Positions 1 to 7,641 of a DNA stretch of 26,980 nucleotides are shown in pieces; position 1 is the stretch's first letter; each line of letters starts with the position of its first letter. The notes under the pieces were generated by a model, which worked only from the letters and a program-made list of their open reading frames with translations, was not told the origin of the DNA and did no database searches. The DNA comes from Bacteroidota bacterium. GTDB lineage: Bacteria; Bacteroidota; Bacteroidia; B-17B0; Aurantibacillaceae. The stretch is from the NCBI GenBank assembly GCA_023433205.1, contig JAEZDS010000157.1, forward strand, positions 1 to 26,980, given 5' to 3'. A program made the translations under genes and the position numbers.

Positions 1-1
1 C

Positions 2-196
2 GGCAGCACTATTGGAACAACCGGATCATCCTCTAACACAGGTTCAACCGGAAGCACAATGGGAACAACCGGATCAACCTCCAACACAGGTTCAACCGGA
101 AGCACAATGGGTACAACCGGTTCAACCGGTAGCACCGGTTCAACCGGAAGTACTGGCGGAACAGGTTCAACAGGCAGCACTTCCGACACATACTAA
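2..196 (+). CDS. Gly/Ser/Thr-repeat secreted protein, C-terminal part (5' truncated)
   Basis: The frame is open from base 2 to a TAA at 194-196 and encodes about 64 residues made almost only of G, S and T, with repeated GSTGST and TTGST units, ending in STSDTY. The start lies outside the window. The next gene (295-951) ends in the same type of repeat with the tail STSTTY, so this is the 3' end of a tandem paralogue, and by analogy it probably carried a signal peptide. The repeats are so regular that a second frame is also open here (12-224), but the paralogue comparison and the stop just before a hairpin terminator select this frame. Function is unknown; a surface or extracellular filler or adhesin-like role is only inference. 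Confidence 0.7.
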   Translation, partial: GSTIGTTGSSSNTGSTGSTMGTTGSTSNTGSTGSTMGTTGSTGSTGSTGSTGGTGSTGSTSDTY

Positions 197-205
197 TAAA
201 TATAG

Positions 206-241
206 ACGCCGCTGGGGAGTTTAATCCCCATCGGCGTTTTA
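206..241 (+). terminator. Rho-independent terminator
   Basis: The arms CGCCG (207-211) and TGGGGA (213-218) pair with TCCCCA (225-230) and CGGCG (232-236), with one mismatch, a six-base loop and a TTTT tail. It lies 10 bases after the stop of the truncated repeat protein and separates the two tandem paralogues into independent transcripts. Confidence 0.8.
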
Positions 242-294
242 GTTTGCGGTGGAATAAAATTTGAACTATGATCTTAACTTAAAACAAATCAATC

Positions 295-951
295 ATGAAA
301 AAGAATAAATTATTTTTATCTGCCTGCATCGCAAGTTCTCTTGCATTGCTGGCTTTTACCAGAACATATGAGGTAAAGGAATACGAAGGAGAGCAGACCA
401 CATCCACAACAGAGACAACCACTACGGCTGGTAAAAAAAACCAGAATAACTCAACCACTAACAGCCGCAATAACAATCAGAATAAAAACAAGCAGGGACA
501 GAACAATGGTAACCAGGGTGCCAGCACTTCAGGCCAGGGAACCAGCGACCAGAATCGATCCGGAACCAATAACCAGAACAACGCGGGAAAAAATAACAAC
601 CAGTCTGATAACAAAAATAACCAGTCTGGTAACCAGAACAACAAGTCAGGTAACCACAACAACCAGAACAATAAAGCCGGGGGTAATCATCAATCAGGTA
701 ACCAGAATACCACAGGTACTACCAGTTCAACCGGATCGATTGACACTACTGGCACAACCGGAACTACGAACAGCACCTCTGGCAGAAACAATGGTTCAAC
801 CAGCGGTACAGATGTAGACATGGACACCGACTCAACAAACAGCACCGGAAGCACTGGTTCTACGGGATCAACCGGAAATACGGGTTCTACGGGCAGCACC
901 GGTTCTACAGGGACCACTGATTCTACCGGTAGCACTTCCACAACCTACTGA
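295..951 (+). CDS. Secreted Asn/Gln- and Gly/Ser/Thr-rich low-complexity protein
   Basis: The 218-residue product starts with a clear signal peptide (lysines at 2-5, hydrophobic core about 7-21). A short charged stretch (TYEVKEYEGE) follows, then an Asn/Gln-rich region with repeated NNQ, NQN and SGNQ units (about residues 48-140), then a GST-repeat C-terminus (about 140-218, for example GSTGSTGSTG). No catalytic domain is visible. Composition suggests an exported, intrinsically disordered or fibrous protein. The tandem neighbour ending at 196 shares the GST-repeat tail, so the pair probably arose by duplication. The start ATG is the only one fitting the signal peptide. Other frames across the repeats are open only because of repeat composition. 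Family and function are not recognised. Confidence 0.8.
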   Translation: MKKNKLFLSACIASSLALLAFTRTYEVKEYEGEQTTSTTETTTTAGKKNQNNSTTNSRNNNQNKNKQGQNNGNQGASTSGQGTSDQNRSGTNNQNNAGKNNNQSDNKNNQSGNQNNKSGNHNNQNNKAGGNHQSGNQNTTGTTSSTGSIDTTGTTGTTNSTSGRNNGSTSGTDVDMDTDSTNSTGSTGSTGSTGNTGSTGSTGSTGTTDSTGSTSTTY

Positions 952-998
952 TCTATCTTAAAAAACGGAAAGTTCATTACTGACCTTTCTTCTTTATC

Positions 999-2453
999 AT
1001 GAAATATCTTATGTTCGACATACGCGCACTGTCACTGATGCGCGTATGTCTTGCTATAGTAATACTGCTTGATCTTGCCATCCGGTCTGGTGACCTGGAG
1101 GCTTTTTATGCAAACTCGGGCGCTGTACCCTTAACAATGGTGTTTGAGCACGCCTGGAACAAGTATTTTTTTTCAATTCATGCCATAAGCGGATTATGGC
1201 AGTTTCAGCTGCTTCTCTTTGTGCTGGCCTTCTTCTGCGCTGCAATGCTGCTGATTGGGTACAGAACCAGGCTTTTTACCGTACTTACCTGGGTGCTGAT
1301 GGTTTCTTTGCACAACAGAAATACGCTCATCCTGCAGGGTGGTGATGATCTGCTGCGCATGGTGCTGTTCTGGGGGATGTTTATGCCCTGGGGTGCCCGG
1401 TATTCCTGCGATGCTTTGCTTTCGTCAAAAAAATACGAACATCGCACGCTATGTACTGTGGCCACTATTGCCTATCTGCTCCAGATCTGTTATATCTATA
1501 CAGGTTCTGCTTTACTTAAGGGACCAGAGTGGAGCAGAGATTTTACCGCCATGTATTATGTGTACGGCCTTGATCAGATAGCTTATCCCGTGACAAAACA
1601 TTTTTTTTACCACCCCTCCCTATTAAAGGTGATGACAATGATCGCCTATTATTTTGAATTGCTGGTGCCGGTCCTGTTTTTTATTCCGGTCGCGCATCAG
1701 TGGTTCCGGTATCTGGGAGTGCTGCTGATCATCGGCTTTCATACCTTCAACACTTTTACTTTACTGATAGGGATGTTCCCGCTTATTGGTATTGCTACGA
1801 GTGTGGGGCTGCTGCCTGCTGTGGCACTCGATCATATTGAGAAATTGTGTTCAGGACTGAGAAGTACGGTAAAGGATTCTTTTTACAATATTGGAAATAT
1901 GCTTCGAAGGGTAATAGCTTTTCGACAGCCCAGTTATGAGCTGACCACCTGGCAACAAAATGTTAAGACCGCAGTGCTGATCTTCCTCACCATTTTTGTT
2001 TTCGACTGGAATTTCAGCAACCTGAGTTTCGTAAATACCAAACTCAGTGACAATCTCCGGTTTATTGGTTATACTCTTCGGCTTGATCAAAACTGGGGAA
2101 TGTTCGCGCCAGGGGTTTTTAAAGACGATGGCTGGTTTGTTTACGAAGCAAATACTGAGGACGGCCGGTGCTTTGATCTTCTCTGTCCCGATAAAGAAAT
2201 AAATTACTCCAAGCCCGAAGCTGTTACGGCCATGTTCAAGAATGACCGCTGGAGAAAATTTTCTGAGAACCTGATCCTGCAGAAAAATACTTTTATGCGC
2301 GGCTACTTCACCAACTATTACCGCAGGATATGGAATGAATCTAATCCTGACCGAAAGATCAATGGCCTGCAGCTTGTTTACATGAGTGAGTTCACCAAAC
2401 CTGGTTACGCACGCGTAGCAGCCAGTAAGGAGGTTCTCTGGAAAATTAATTGA
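999..2453 (+). CDS. HTTM domain membrane protein (vitamin K-dependent gamma-carboxylase-like)
   Basis: The 484-residue protein has many hydrophobic segments. Its N-terminus (SLMRVCLAIVILLDLAIRSG) and the following regions look like the HTTM (horizontally transferred transmembrane) family, whose best-known member is vitamin K-dependent gamma-carboxylase. Helices cover most of residues 10-290, with another near 325-345. The C-terminal soluble part contains the WGMFAP...DGWF motif (near residues 366-382) usual in bacterial HTTM proteins. Bacterial members are rarely characterised and carboxylase activity should not be assumed. It lies just after the secreted repeat proteins and converges on the gene at 2456, with only two bases between the stop codons. 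Confidence 0.85.
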   Translation: MKYLMFDIRALSLMRVCLAIVILLDLAIRSGDLEAFYANSGAVPLTMVFEHAWNKYFFSIHAISGLWQFQLLLFVLAFFCAAMLLIGYRTRLFTVLTWVLMVSLHNRNTLILQGGDDLLRMVLFWGMFMPWGARYSCDALLSSKKYEHRTLCTVATIAYLLQICYIYTGSALLKGPEWSRDFTAMYYVYGLDQIAYPVTKHFFYHPSLLKVMTMIAYYFELLVPVLFFIPVAHQWFRYLGVLLIIGFHTFNTFTLLIGMFPLIGIATSVGLLPAVALDHIEKLCSGLRSTVKDSFYNIGNMLRRVIAFRQPSYELTTWQQNVKTAVLIFLTIFVFDWNFSNLSFVNTKLSDNLRFIGYTLRLDQNWGMFAPGVFKDDGWFVYEANTEDGRCFDLLCPDKEINYSKPEAVTAMFKNDRWRKFSENLILQKNTFMRGYFTNYYRRIWNESNPDRKINGLQLVYMSEFTKPGYARVAASKEVLWKIN

Positions 2454-2455
2454 CG

Positions 2456-2905
2456 TCAGCGGTTCATTACTTCCATTTCATCTACATTGTAGGCTGGATC
2501 AGCAACGGTAAAATTGTACGCCGACATCACTTCTAATAGTTCAGCTGTGGATTTTAGCTCGGTCTTGAACTTTTTTACGGGAAATTTATTTTCAGGAAGT
2601 TCATGGTTTTTGTTCAGCTTGTCTTCAGCGTATACCGTTAATACAATTTCTCTGGCGCAATAAAGTCTAACAGCTACAACTGAAAACCGCGATGTGTCAA
2701 ATCCGGCGAAGTACCGGTGGCAGAGTTGCTCAAAATTCGCTGAATTAAATTCGGCCGTGATCTGGCCATACATTTCTTTCATCTGTTTTTTCCCTGCTCT
2801 CCCAATAAAATTGCCAGGCAGATTAAGGGCTTGCCTGCAAAAGCTGTGGTAATTATTCCCCAGGTTTTTTGTTAGCTGACGCATGGTTGTTATGGGCTGT
2901 TTCAA
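2456..2905 (-). CDS. Hypothetical protein (149 aa)
   Basis: The open frame encodes a basic 149-residue protein with no signal peptide or membrane segment. The N-terminal half (about 1-50) is rich in Lys, Arg, Gln and Asn. The middle contains a segment of alternating hydrophobics (SRFSVVAVRLYCAREIVLTV) suggesting beta strands, and the C-terminus is Lys/Glu-rich. I do not recognise the family. It is convergent with the HTTM gene, stop codons two bases apart, and its upstream region faces the + strand gene at 3050. An ATG at codon 1 is plausible, and an internal ATG at codon 8 is an alternative start. Confidence 0.65.
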   Translation of the reverse strand: MKQPITTMRQLTKNLGNNYHSFCRQALNLPGNFIGRAGKKQMKEMYGQITAEFNSANFEQLCHRYFAGFDTSRFSVVAVRLYCAREIVLTVYAEDKLNKNHELPENKFPVKKFKTELKSTAELLEVMSAYNFTVADPAYNVDEMEVMNR

Positions 2906-3049
2906 TAACCGCCCGATGGTGCGGAATAATGCAGTTAATGCCGCTGCTTGCTCTGCAAAAGACTGAAAGCCCAGCCTGAAAGGCTTCGCTGTTCGTTACC
3001 GGGGGCTGGTATAAGATTTTGATAATGAATCATAAGGAGCAACAAAGCT

Positions 3050-3667
3050 ATGGACATCACTTTAATTCCTACGCAATATAAAGGCGCAAAAACCGGCGCT
3101 TCAACTTTTGAAGAAACCGCGACCCGGCACGATGCTATATTGTTGTTTGAGAAAGCAAAAGACCGTTTGCTGGACGTTAACCGCTGGCAGAAGCTGTGCG
3201 GAGATGAAGGTGCCGAATTTGCGCTGACTGATGAGGACGGAACGGAGGTAAACAAACACGCTGCAGTGGGAGATTTAATAAGGATCAAACTTCCTGCCCC
3301 TCCCAACCCCGAAGGCGATGGTTACGACTGGGTTCGGGTTGAGGAATTTGAGAATAAAAAGGATATGCTCAAAGACATGGAAGTTTTTGGTTTCAGGGTC
3401 CGTCCGGTTCAAAGCCCTTTTGAAAGGGATCCCGAGGCGGCGCATTTCTATACCTCCAGCGCTACAAGTACCTTTCTGGTTATGCGTATCAGCAGTATCG
3501 TTACCGCACTGGAACGTGGCCGCAACGAAGTACCCAACGACAAGCCTTTTGCGCTCATCAGTAAATTGCGGAACTGGCTGGTGGCCGTCGCAGCCTGGCT
3601 GGGTTTGTCAAAATCGCAGTGGACAAAACTTGTAAAAGGTTTTATAAAAGGCCCTCCCCAGGATTAG
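3050..3667 (+). CDS. Hypothetical protein (205 aa)
   Basis: The 205-residue product is mostly soluble. Residues about 1-115 are mixed polar, with an acidic stretch (EDGTEVNKHAAVGD) and a proline-rich turn (KLPAPPNPEGDGYDW). The C-terminal 40 residues form a possible amphipathic or weakly hydrophobic helix (NWLVAVAAWLGLSKSQW) followed by a basic tail. The sequence AAGGAG at 3034-3039, ten bases before the ATG, is one of few Shine-Dalgarno-like sequences in the window and supports this start. I cannot assign the family, although it looks like an ordinary conserved Bacteroidota hypothetical. It ends 18 bases before the CACATAG repeat array, whose far side holds the 3' end of the converging hydrolase gene. 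Confidence 0.7.
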   Translation: MDITLIPTQYKGAKTGASTFEETATRHDAILLFEKAKDRLLDVNRWQKLCGDEGAEFALTDEDGTEVNKHAAVGDLIRIKLPAPPNPEGDGYDWVRVEEFENKKDMLKDMEVFGFRVRPVQSPFERDPEAAHFYTSSATSTFLVMRISSIVTALERGRNEVPNDKPFALISKLRNWLVAVAAWLGLSKSQWTKLVKGFIKGPPQD

Positions 3668-3684
3668 ATCAAATGTCTTTGATG

Positions 3685-3750
3685 AAACAAATAGGCACAT
3701 AGAAAAGTCTCTATGTGGTTTTCTATGTGTCCTATGCTCCTATGTGGTTA
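3685..3750. repeat. CACATAG repeat unit 1 (type A)
   Basis: First of four 65-67 base units built as inverted repeats: an AACACATAGG-type left end (here AACAAATAGG), an inner CACATAG...CTATGTG hairpin, and a right end CCTATGTGGTTA. Type A has CTATGTGGTTTT in the middle. It lies between convergent gene ends. Confidence 0.85.
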
Positions 3751-3762
3751 GAACATTTGGTG

Positions 3763-3829
3763 AAACACATAGGCACATAGAAAAATATGCTATGTGAATT
3801 TCTATGTGTCCTATGCTCCTATGTGGTTA
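3763..3829. repeat. CACATAG repeat unit 2 (type B)
   Basis: Second unit, 12 bases after unit 1. It has the same ends but a type B centre (GCTATGTGAATTT). The right ends of units 1 and 2 share the block CTATGTGTCCTATGCTCC. Confidence 0.85.
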
Positions 3830-3873
3830 GTAATAGAAGACCTCTCCGGGAATGATCAGAAGCGTTATTCTTT

Positions 3874-3938
3874 AACACATAGGCACATAGAAAAGTTTCT
3901 ATGTGGTTTTCTATGTGTCCTATGCTCCTATGTGGTTA
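3874..3938. repeat. CACATAG repeat unit 3 (type A)
   Basis: Type A copy lying exactly 188 bases after unit 1. Its inner arms CACATAGAAA and TTTCTATGTG form a perfect 10-base inverted repeat around AG. The 44 bases before it (3830-3873) are unique sequence. Confidence 0.85.
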
Positions 3939-3950
3939 GAACCTTTGTTG

Positions 3951-4017
3951 AAACACATAGGCACATAGAAAAAAGACCTATGTGAATTTCTATGTGTCCT
4001 ATGCTCCTATGTGGTTA
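3951..4017. repeat. CACATAG repeat unit 4 (type B)
   Basis: Type B copy exactly 188 bases after unit 2, so units 1+2 and 3+4 are two copies of one tandem block with diverged linkers (GAACATTTGGTG versus GAACCTTTGTTG). It ends 14 bases before the stop codon of the minus-strand hydrolase gene. Confidence 0.85.
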
Positions 4018-4031
4018 GCAATAGCAGGTTA

Positions 4032-4856
4032 TCAGAAAAGACTCATCTGCACCTGCGACCCAGTCTGCGAAAGTGTTGTGGTGCTACCGTTGCCATTTAT
4101 CTGGTACACAGCAGTTTCTTCATGCCGCGGCGCCACCACGATTCTGGTATCAGGTAAATGACTGGAAAATAAGTCATGTACCAGGCGCGGACAATTGTTC
4201 TCTGCCGATAAATGCGCAAGCAGCACGTGGCTGAGGTCTTGGCGGCGATAAGTGAGCACCAGTTTCAGCGCTTCAGTATTTGACAAATGTCCCATTCCTC
4301 CGCTGATCCTCTTTTTCAGATAAAAGGGGTAGGGACCTTCGTGAAGCATTTTTTCATCATAGTTGCTTTCAAGAATAACAGCATTACATCTGCTGAAATT
4401 ACTGATCAGTTGCCGACAGGCGCTGCCAATATCGGTAAAAACACCTATAGTGGTTTCATTGTGCTCAATCACAAAACTGTGAGGATCGCTGGCATCATGC
4501 GCCTTGTAAAAGGCTCTTACAATGAGTGAGCCTATTGGCACGGGCTCTGTACCATTGAATGTTTTTTCTAATCCCGGCTGAAGTTGCAAACGACCGGCTT
4601 GTTTTGTTGAAGGTGTGATGTAAACGGGCAGACGGTGTTTTTTCGACAGCACTTCCACCCCTCTTATGTGATCGCTGTGCTCATGAGAAATAAAGATCGC
4701 TTTTATATTGCCGATCTCCAGTCCGGCTCTCTCAAGTCTTCTTTCCGTCTCCCTGCAGCTTAAACCCGCGTCAACAAGCACAGCTTCCTTGTCATTACCA
4801 ACGTAATAACAGTTTCCATTACTTCCTGAATTGAGGGAACAGATGTAGAGCGACAT
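4032..4856 (-). CDS. MBL-fold metallo-hydrolase, WalJ/YycJ-like
   Basis: The 274-residue protein belongs to the metallo-beta-lactamase fold. The metal-binding motif HEHSDH is at residues 58-63, followed by TPSTKQ. Later come FTDIG, GHLSN and LLAHLSAENN, which are characteristic of the WalJ/YycJ-type hydrolases (an exonuclease-like subgroup). The N-terminus SLNSGSNGNCYYV and length match that family. Likely cytoplasmic, binding two zinc ions; a nuclease role in DNA repair is suggested for some relatives but is inference here. It is divergently transcribed from ligD with about 100 bases between likely start codons, so the two may share a promoter region, and its 3' end abuts the CACATAG repeat array. 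Confidence 0.9.
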   Translation of the reverse strand: MSLYICSLNSGSNGNCYYVGNDKEAVLVDAGLSCRETERRLERAGLEIGNIKAIFISHEHSDHIRGVEVLSKKHRLPVYITPSTKQAGRLQLQPGLEKTFNGTEPVPIGSLIVRAFYKAHDASDPHSFVIEHNETTIGVFTDIGSACRQLISNFSRCNAVILESNYDEKMLHEGPYPFYLKKRISGGMGHLSNTEALKLVLTYRRQDLSHVLLAHLSAENNCPRLVHDLFSSHLPDTRIVVAPRHEETAVYQINGNGSTTTLSQTGSQVQMSLF

Positions 4857-4955
4857 TCTATTTACAAAGAAACAAAATACCGCTGCAATATCTTGTGGAT
4901 GTTAGTAACTACTTCCGACCGGTGGCACCGCAATTGCTGGGTTATTCTCTGCCGT

Positions 4956-7079
4956 ATGGGTTTAACAGGGAATAATAAGAAGCGGGTGCTCAGTCAGAGC
5001 TCAGAGCCGAAAGATGGAAAAGCAGCCCAATCAGCTGTACAGAACGGGCACTCCGTTAACAGAGGAAGAAGTAGTGCGGATCCGGAAAAAACGGATAAAG
5101 TGGCTATCAAAACTGCCCTCAAAGCGGCAAGAAAGGGAAAATTTGATCTTGCACTCAAACCAATGCTTGCCACGTTGGTTGATAAAGCCTTTGATGAACC
5201 CGGCTGGCTGTACGAAGTAAAATGGGATGGTTACCGGGCGCTGGCTTTCCTGCAACAGTCTGATGTAATTCTTCTTTCACGAAATCAGAAGTCCTTTAAC
5301 GATAAGTTTTACCCTGTTGTTGAAACACTAAAACAACAAAAACTTTCGGCTATTCTCGATGGTGAGATTATAGTGGCCAATGAAGAGGGCATTTCGGATT
5401 TTGGTGCGCTGCAGAACTGGCGCAGCGAGTCCGACGGCGATCTGCGTTTCTGCATTTTTGATATACTATGGCTGGATGGAAAAGACCTGAGAGATCTTCC
5501 TCTGAATGTTCGCAGACAGATCCTTAAGAAAACTTTAAAAGAGAATGAGACGGTCAGGTACAGCGAAAATTTTGGCGATTCGGCGGTCAGGTTTATGGAT
5601 GTTGCCAGGCAGATGGGACTCGAAGGAATTATTGCCAAACGCGCCGACAGCGGATACCAGGCCGGGGTGCGCAGCAAGGACTGGCTGAAAATTAAAGCTG
5701 ACAAAAGACAGGAGGTCATAATAGGTGGTTATACCAGGAACGAGAACAGCAGCAAAATATTCAGCTCATTGTTGGTGGGGGTACAACAAAAAGGTAAACT
5801 TATTTATACGGGAAAGGTGGGTACAGGGTTCGATGCCCGAACACAGAAAGACCTGCTGAAAAAATTCAACAAGCTGATAAGCAGGAAAGTGCCTTTTACT
5901 GAAACGCCTGATGTAAATAAACCATCGCGGTTTAGGCCAAATCCGCCAGCTGCAACTGCAACCTGGCTTAAACCCAAACTGGTGTGCGAGGTAAAATACA
6001 CCGAACTTACAAGCGATGGTATAATGCGCCACCCCTCTTTTGTTGGACTACGTTCTGACAAGAATGTCTCTGAGATAAGTCTCGAAAAAGCTGTTAGCAC
6101 AAAAAAAGTGGTGAGCGCCAACAAAACGCTTTTTAAGAAGACGGGGATAAGCGAAAGAAAAAGTCTGCTGAACCCCAAAGAGGAAACGCAGGTAAAAAAA
6201 GTGAATTCACATCCCATTAAATTTACAAATCTCAGCAAGGTCTTCTGGCCTGAGGAAAAATATACCAAACGCGATCTTATTAATTATTATTACCAGGTGG
6301 CGCCATTTATGCTTCCGTATTTGAAGGACCGCCCCCAGAGTCTGAACCGTTTCCCCAATGGTATTAAGGGAAAAAGTTTTTACCAGAAGGATGTTACCGG
6401 CAAAGCACCAGGCTGGATCAAAACCCATCTATATCACAGCGAGGCTGATAAACGCGATAAAAACTTTCTGGTCTGCACCAATGAAGCAAGTCTTTTGTAT
6501 ATGGCTTCCCTGGGTTGTATCGAGATCAATCCCTGGAGCAGTACCATCAAAAACCCCGATCATCCCGACTGGTGTATCATTGACCTTGATCCGGCAGACA
6601 ATACTTTTAACCAGGTAATTGAGGCGGCACAGGTCACAAAAAGTGTCCTCGACAGCCTGGGTGTTGTGTCGTGCTGTAAAACCAGCGGTTCAACGGGACT
6701 GCATATTTATATTCCTTTTGGTGCCAAATACACCTACGAACAAAGCAAGGAATTTGCGCGTGTTGTTGCTACAATGGTACATCGGGAGCTGCCTGCATTT
6801 ACAAGTATTGAGAGGATGGTGAAAAACAGAAAAGGAAAAATGTATGTTGATTTTTTGCAGAACCGCCCACAGGCCACGGTGGCCGCACCTTACAGCGTAC
6901 GGCCAAAACCAGGCGCAACAGTCTCGATGCCGCTGTACTGGGACGAGGTGAAAAAAGGGTTAAAAATGAAGGACTTCACTATAAAAAATGCCATGGCCCG
7001 CCTGAAGGAAACAGGCGATTTGTTTGCCCCGGTTCTTGGTAATCCCGTCAATCTAAACAAAGTAATTAAACAACTATGA
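4956..7079 (+). CDS. ligD: ATP-dependent DNA ligase D (ligase plus polymerase domains)
   Basis: About 707 residues from the ATG at 4956; in-frame upstream TTG codons (from 4893) are possible but encode no conserved sequence. Residues about 1-65 are a low-complexity basic linker. The ligase domain follows: adenylated lysine in EVKWDGYR (Lys89), DGEI (135-138), EGIIAKR (from Glu223), LKIK, and an OB fold with TGKVGTGFD. The primase-polymerase domain starts near HPIKF (419) and carries the catalytic DLD of IIDLDPAD (Asp543, Asp545), SGSTGLHIYIP and a C-terminal APYSVRPKPGATVSMP. LigD seals and fills double-strand breaks in bacterial non-homologous end joining with Ku. The N-terminal phosphoesterase domain found in many LigD proteins is absent and no ku gene lies in the window. 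The stop overlaps the next start (ATGA). Confidence 0.93.
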   Translation: MGLTGNNKKRVLSQSSEPKDGKAAQSAVQNGHSVNRGRSSADPEKTDKVAIKTALKAARKGKFDLALKPMLATLVDKAFDEPGWLYEVKWDGYRALAFLQQSDVILLSRNQKSFNDKFYPVVETLKQQKLSAILDGEIIVANEEGISDFGALQNWRSESDGDLRFCIFDILWLDGKDLRDLPLNVRRQILKKTLKENETVRYSENFGDSAVRFMDVARQMGLEGIIAKRADSGYQAGVRSKDWLKIKADKRQEVIIGGYTRNENSSKIFSSLLVGVQQKGKLIYTGKVGTGFDARTQKDLLKKFNKLISRKVPFTETPDVNKPSRFRPNPPAATATWLKPKLVCEVKYTELTSDGIMRHPSFVGLRSDKNVSEISLEKAVSTKKVVSANKTLFKKTGISERKSLLNPKEETQVKKVNSHPIKFTNLSKVFWPEEKYTKRDLINYYYQVAPFMLPYLKDRPQSLNRFPNGIKGKSFYQKDVTGKAPGWIKTHLYHSEADKRDKNFLVCTNEASLLYMASLGCIEINPWSSTIKNPDHPDWCIIDLDPADNTFNQVIEAAQVTKSVLDSLGVVSCCKTSGSTGLHIYIPFGAKYTYEQSKEFARVVATMVHRELPAFTSIERMVKNRKGKMYVDFLQNRPQATVAAPYSVRPKPGATVSMPLYWDEVKKGLKMKDFTIKNAMARLKETGDLFAPVLGNPVNLNKVIKQL

Positions 7080-7330
7080 AAATAGATCCCGCAAAAAACC
7101 GCATTTTTCAGCTCGGCGATCAAGGCCGGCTGGTTGCCATAAACGAAGAAAACCAGAGGGTGCTCGCGCATAACCTGGGACTGTATGGAAACATGGATAG
7201 AGTGCCCGCCGATAAAACCGTAAGGGGGGTGTTTGTAAAAATTACTCCCGATGGTTTTGTGGAAAGTCTTGACGACAGCATGCAGCAGAACGACATTACC
7301 ATTAATGAGCTGCGCGCTGTGCCAGAGTAA
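7076..7330 (+). CDS. Hypothetical protein translationally coupled to ligD (84 aa)
   Basis: The 84-residue product begins at an ATG overlapping the ligD stop codon by four bases (ATGA at 7076-7079), so it is very likely cotranscribed and translationally coupled. It is soluble and mixed in charge, with likely beta strands (RLVAINEENQRVLAHNLG, VRGVFVKITPDGF). No signal peptide, membrane segment or known motif is visible. I do not recognise the family. The tight overlap suggests a role with LigD, perhaps a small accessory or DNA-binding protein, but that is inference from position only. Confidence 0.75.
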   Translation: MKIDPAKNRIFQLGDQGRLVAINEENQRVLAHNLGLYGNMDRVPADKTVRGVFVKITPDGFVESLDDSMQQNDITINELRAVPE

Positions 7331-7367
7331 TTCCGGCTTGAGTTGTTCATCGCGTATGTCGGATCTT

Positions 7368-7528
7368 CCTATGTGCCCTCCACACGAAGGTGGGGACTAG
7401 ATCAGGAATTAGGCGTTTAGATTATTAAAACTATGTGAAATTCTACCACGCAGTGAAGCGAAATGCAGAAAAATAATACGCGGCATTTCTGCTTCAGTGT
7501 GTGACTCTACTGTGCCTATGTGTTTAAG
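7368..7528. repeat. Decayed CACATAG-family element
   Basis: This part of the 311-base gap 7331-7641 holds CCTATGTG at 7368 and 7515, CTATGTG at 7431 and an end resembling TAAACACATAGGCAC when read on the minus strand. A second inverted repeat is nested inside: CAGTGAAGCGAAATG (7451-7465) against CATTTCTGCTTCAGTG (7484-7499). It looks like a diverged or internally rearranged copy of the units at 3685-4017. As there, it lies between convergent genes. Bases 7529-7641 show no recognisable feature. Confidence 0.6.
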
Positions 7529-7641
7529 TAGGGGGTGTTTATCATCACGCTTCAAGTCATCTGCCTTAATATTGCCCTCAACAAGGAGCCTGGTACTATC
7601 TAGGTAAGAATAAACATGACCTGGACCCACAAAAAAGCAAT

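Noticed and set aside
12..224. Open frame through the N-terminal repeat region
   Set aside because: It is a wrong frame over the repeats; the frame ending at 196 matches the paralogous neighbour's tail and ends just before a terminator.
2935..3306. 123-codon frame opposite the 3050 gene
   Set aside because: It overlaps the better supported + strand gene that has an AAGGAG site, and has low-complexity Ser-rich composition of an antisense shadow.
3794..3985. Short open frame inside the CACATAG array
   Set aside because: It is produced by the repeats themselves and resembles no protein.
3685..4017. CRISPR array
   Set aside because: Units are 65-67 bases with internal inverted repeats, linkers of 12, 44 and 12 bases, and the linkers are related; no cas gene is present.
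7409..7630. Open frame on the minus strand in the gap between two genes
   Set aside because: Its C-terminal part lies in the decayed repeat and the N-terminal part shows no family likeness, so it is not called as a gene.
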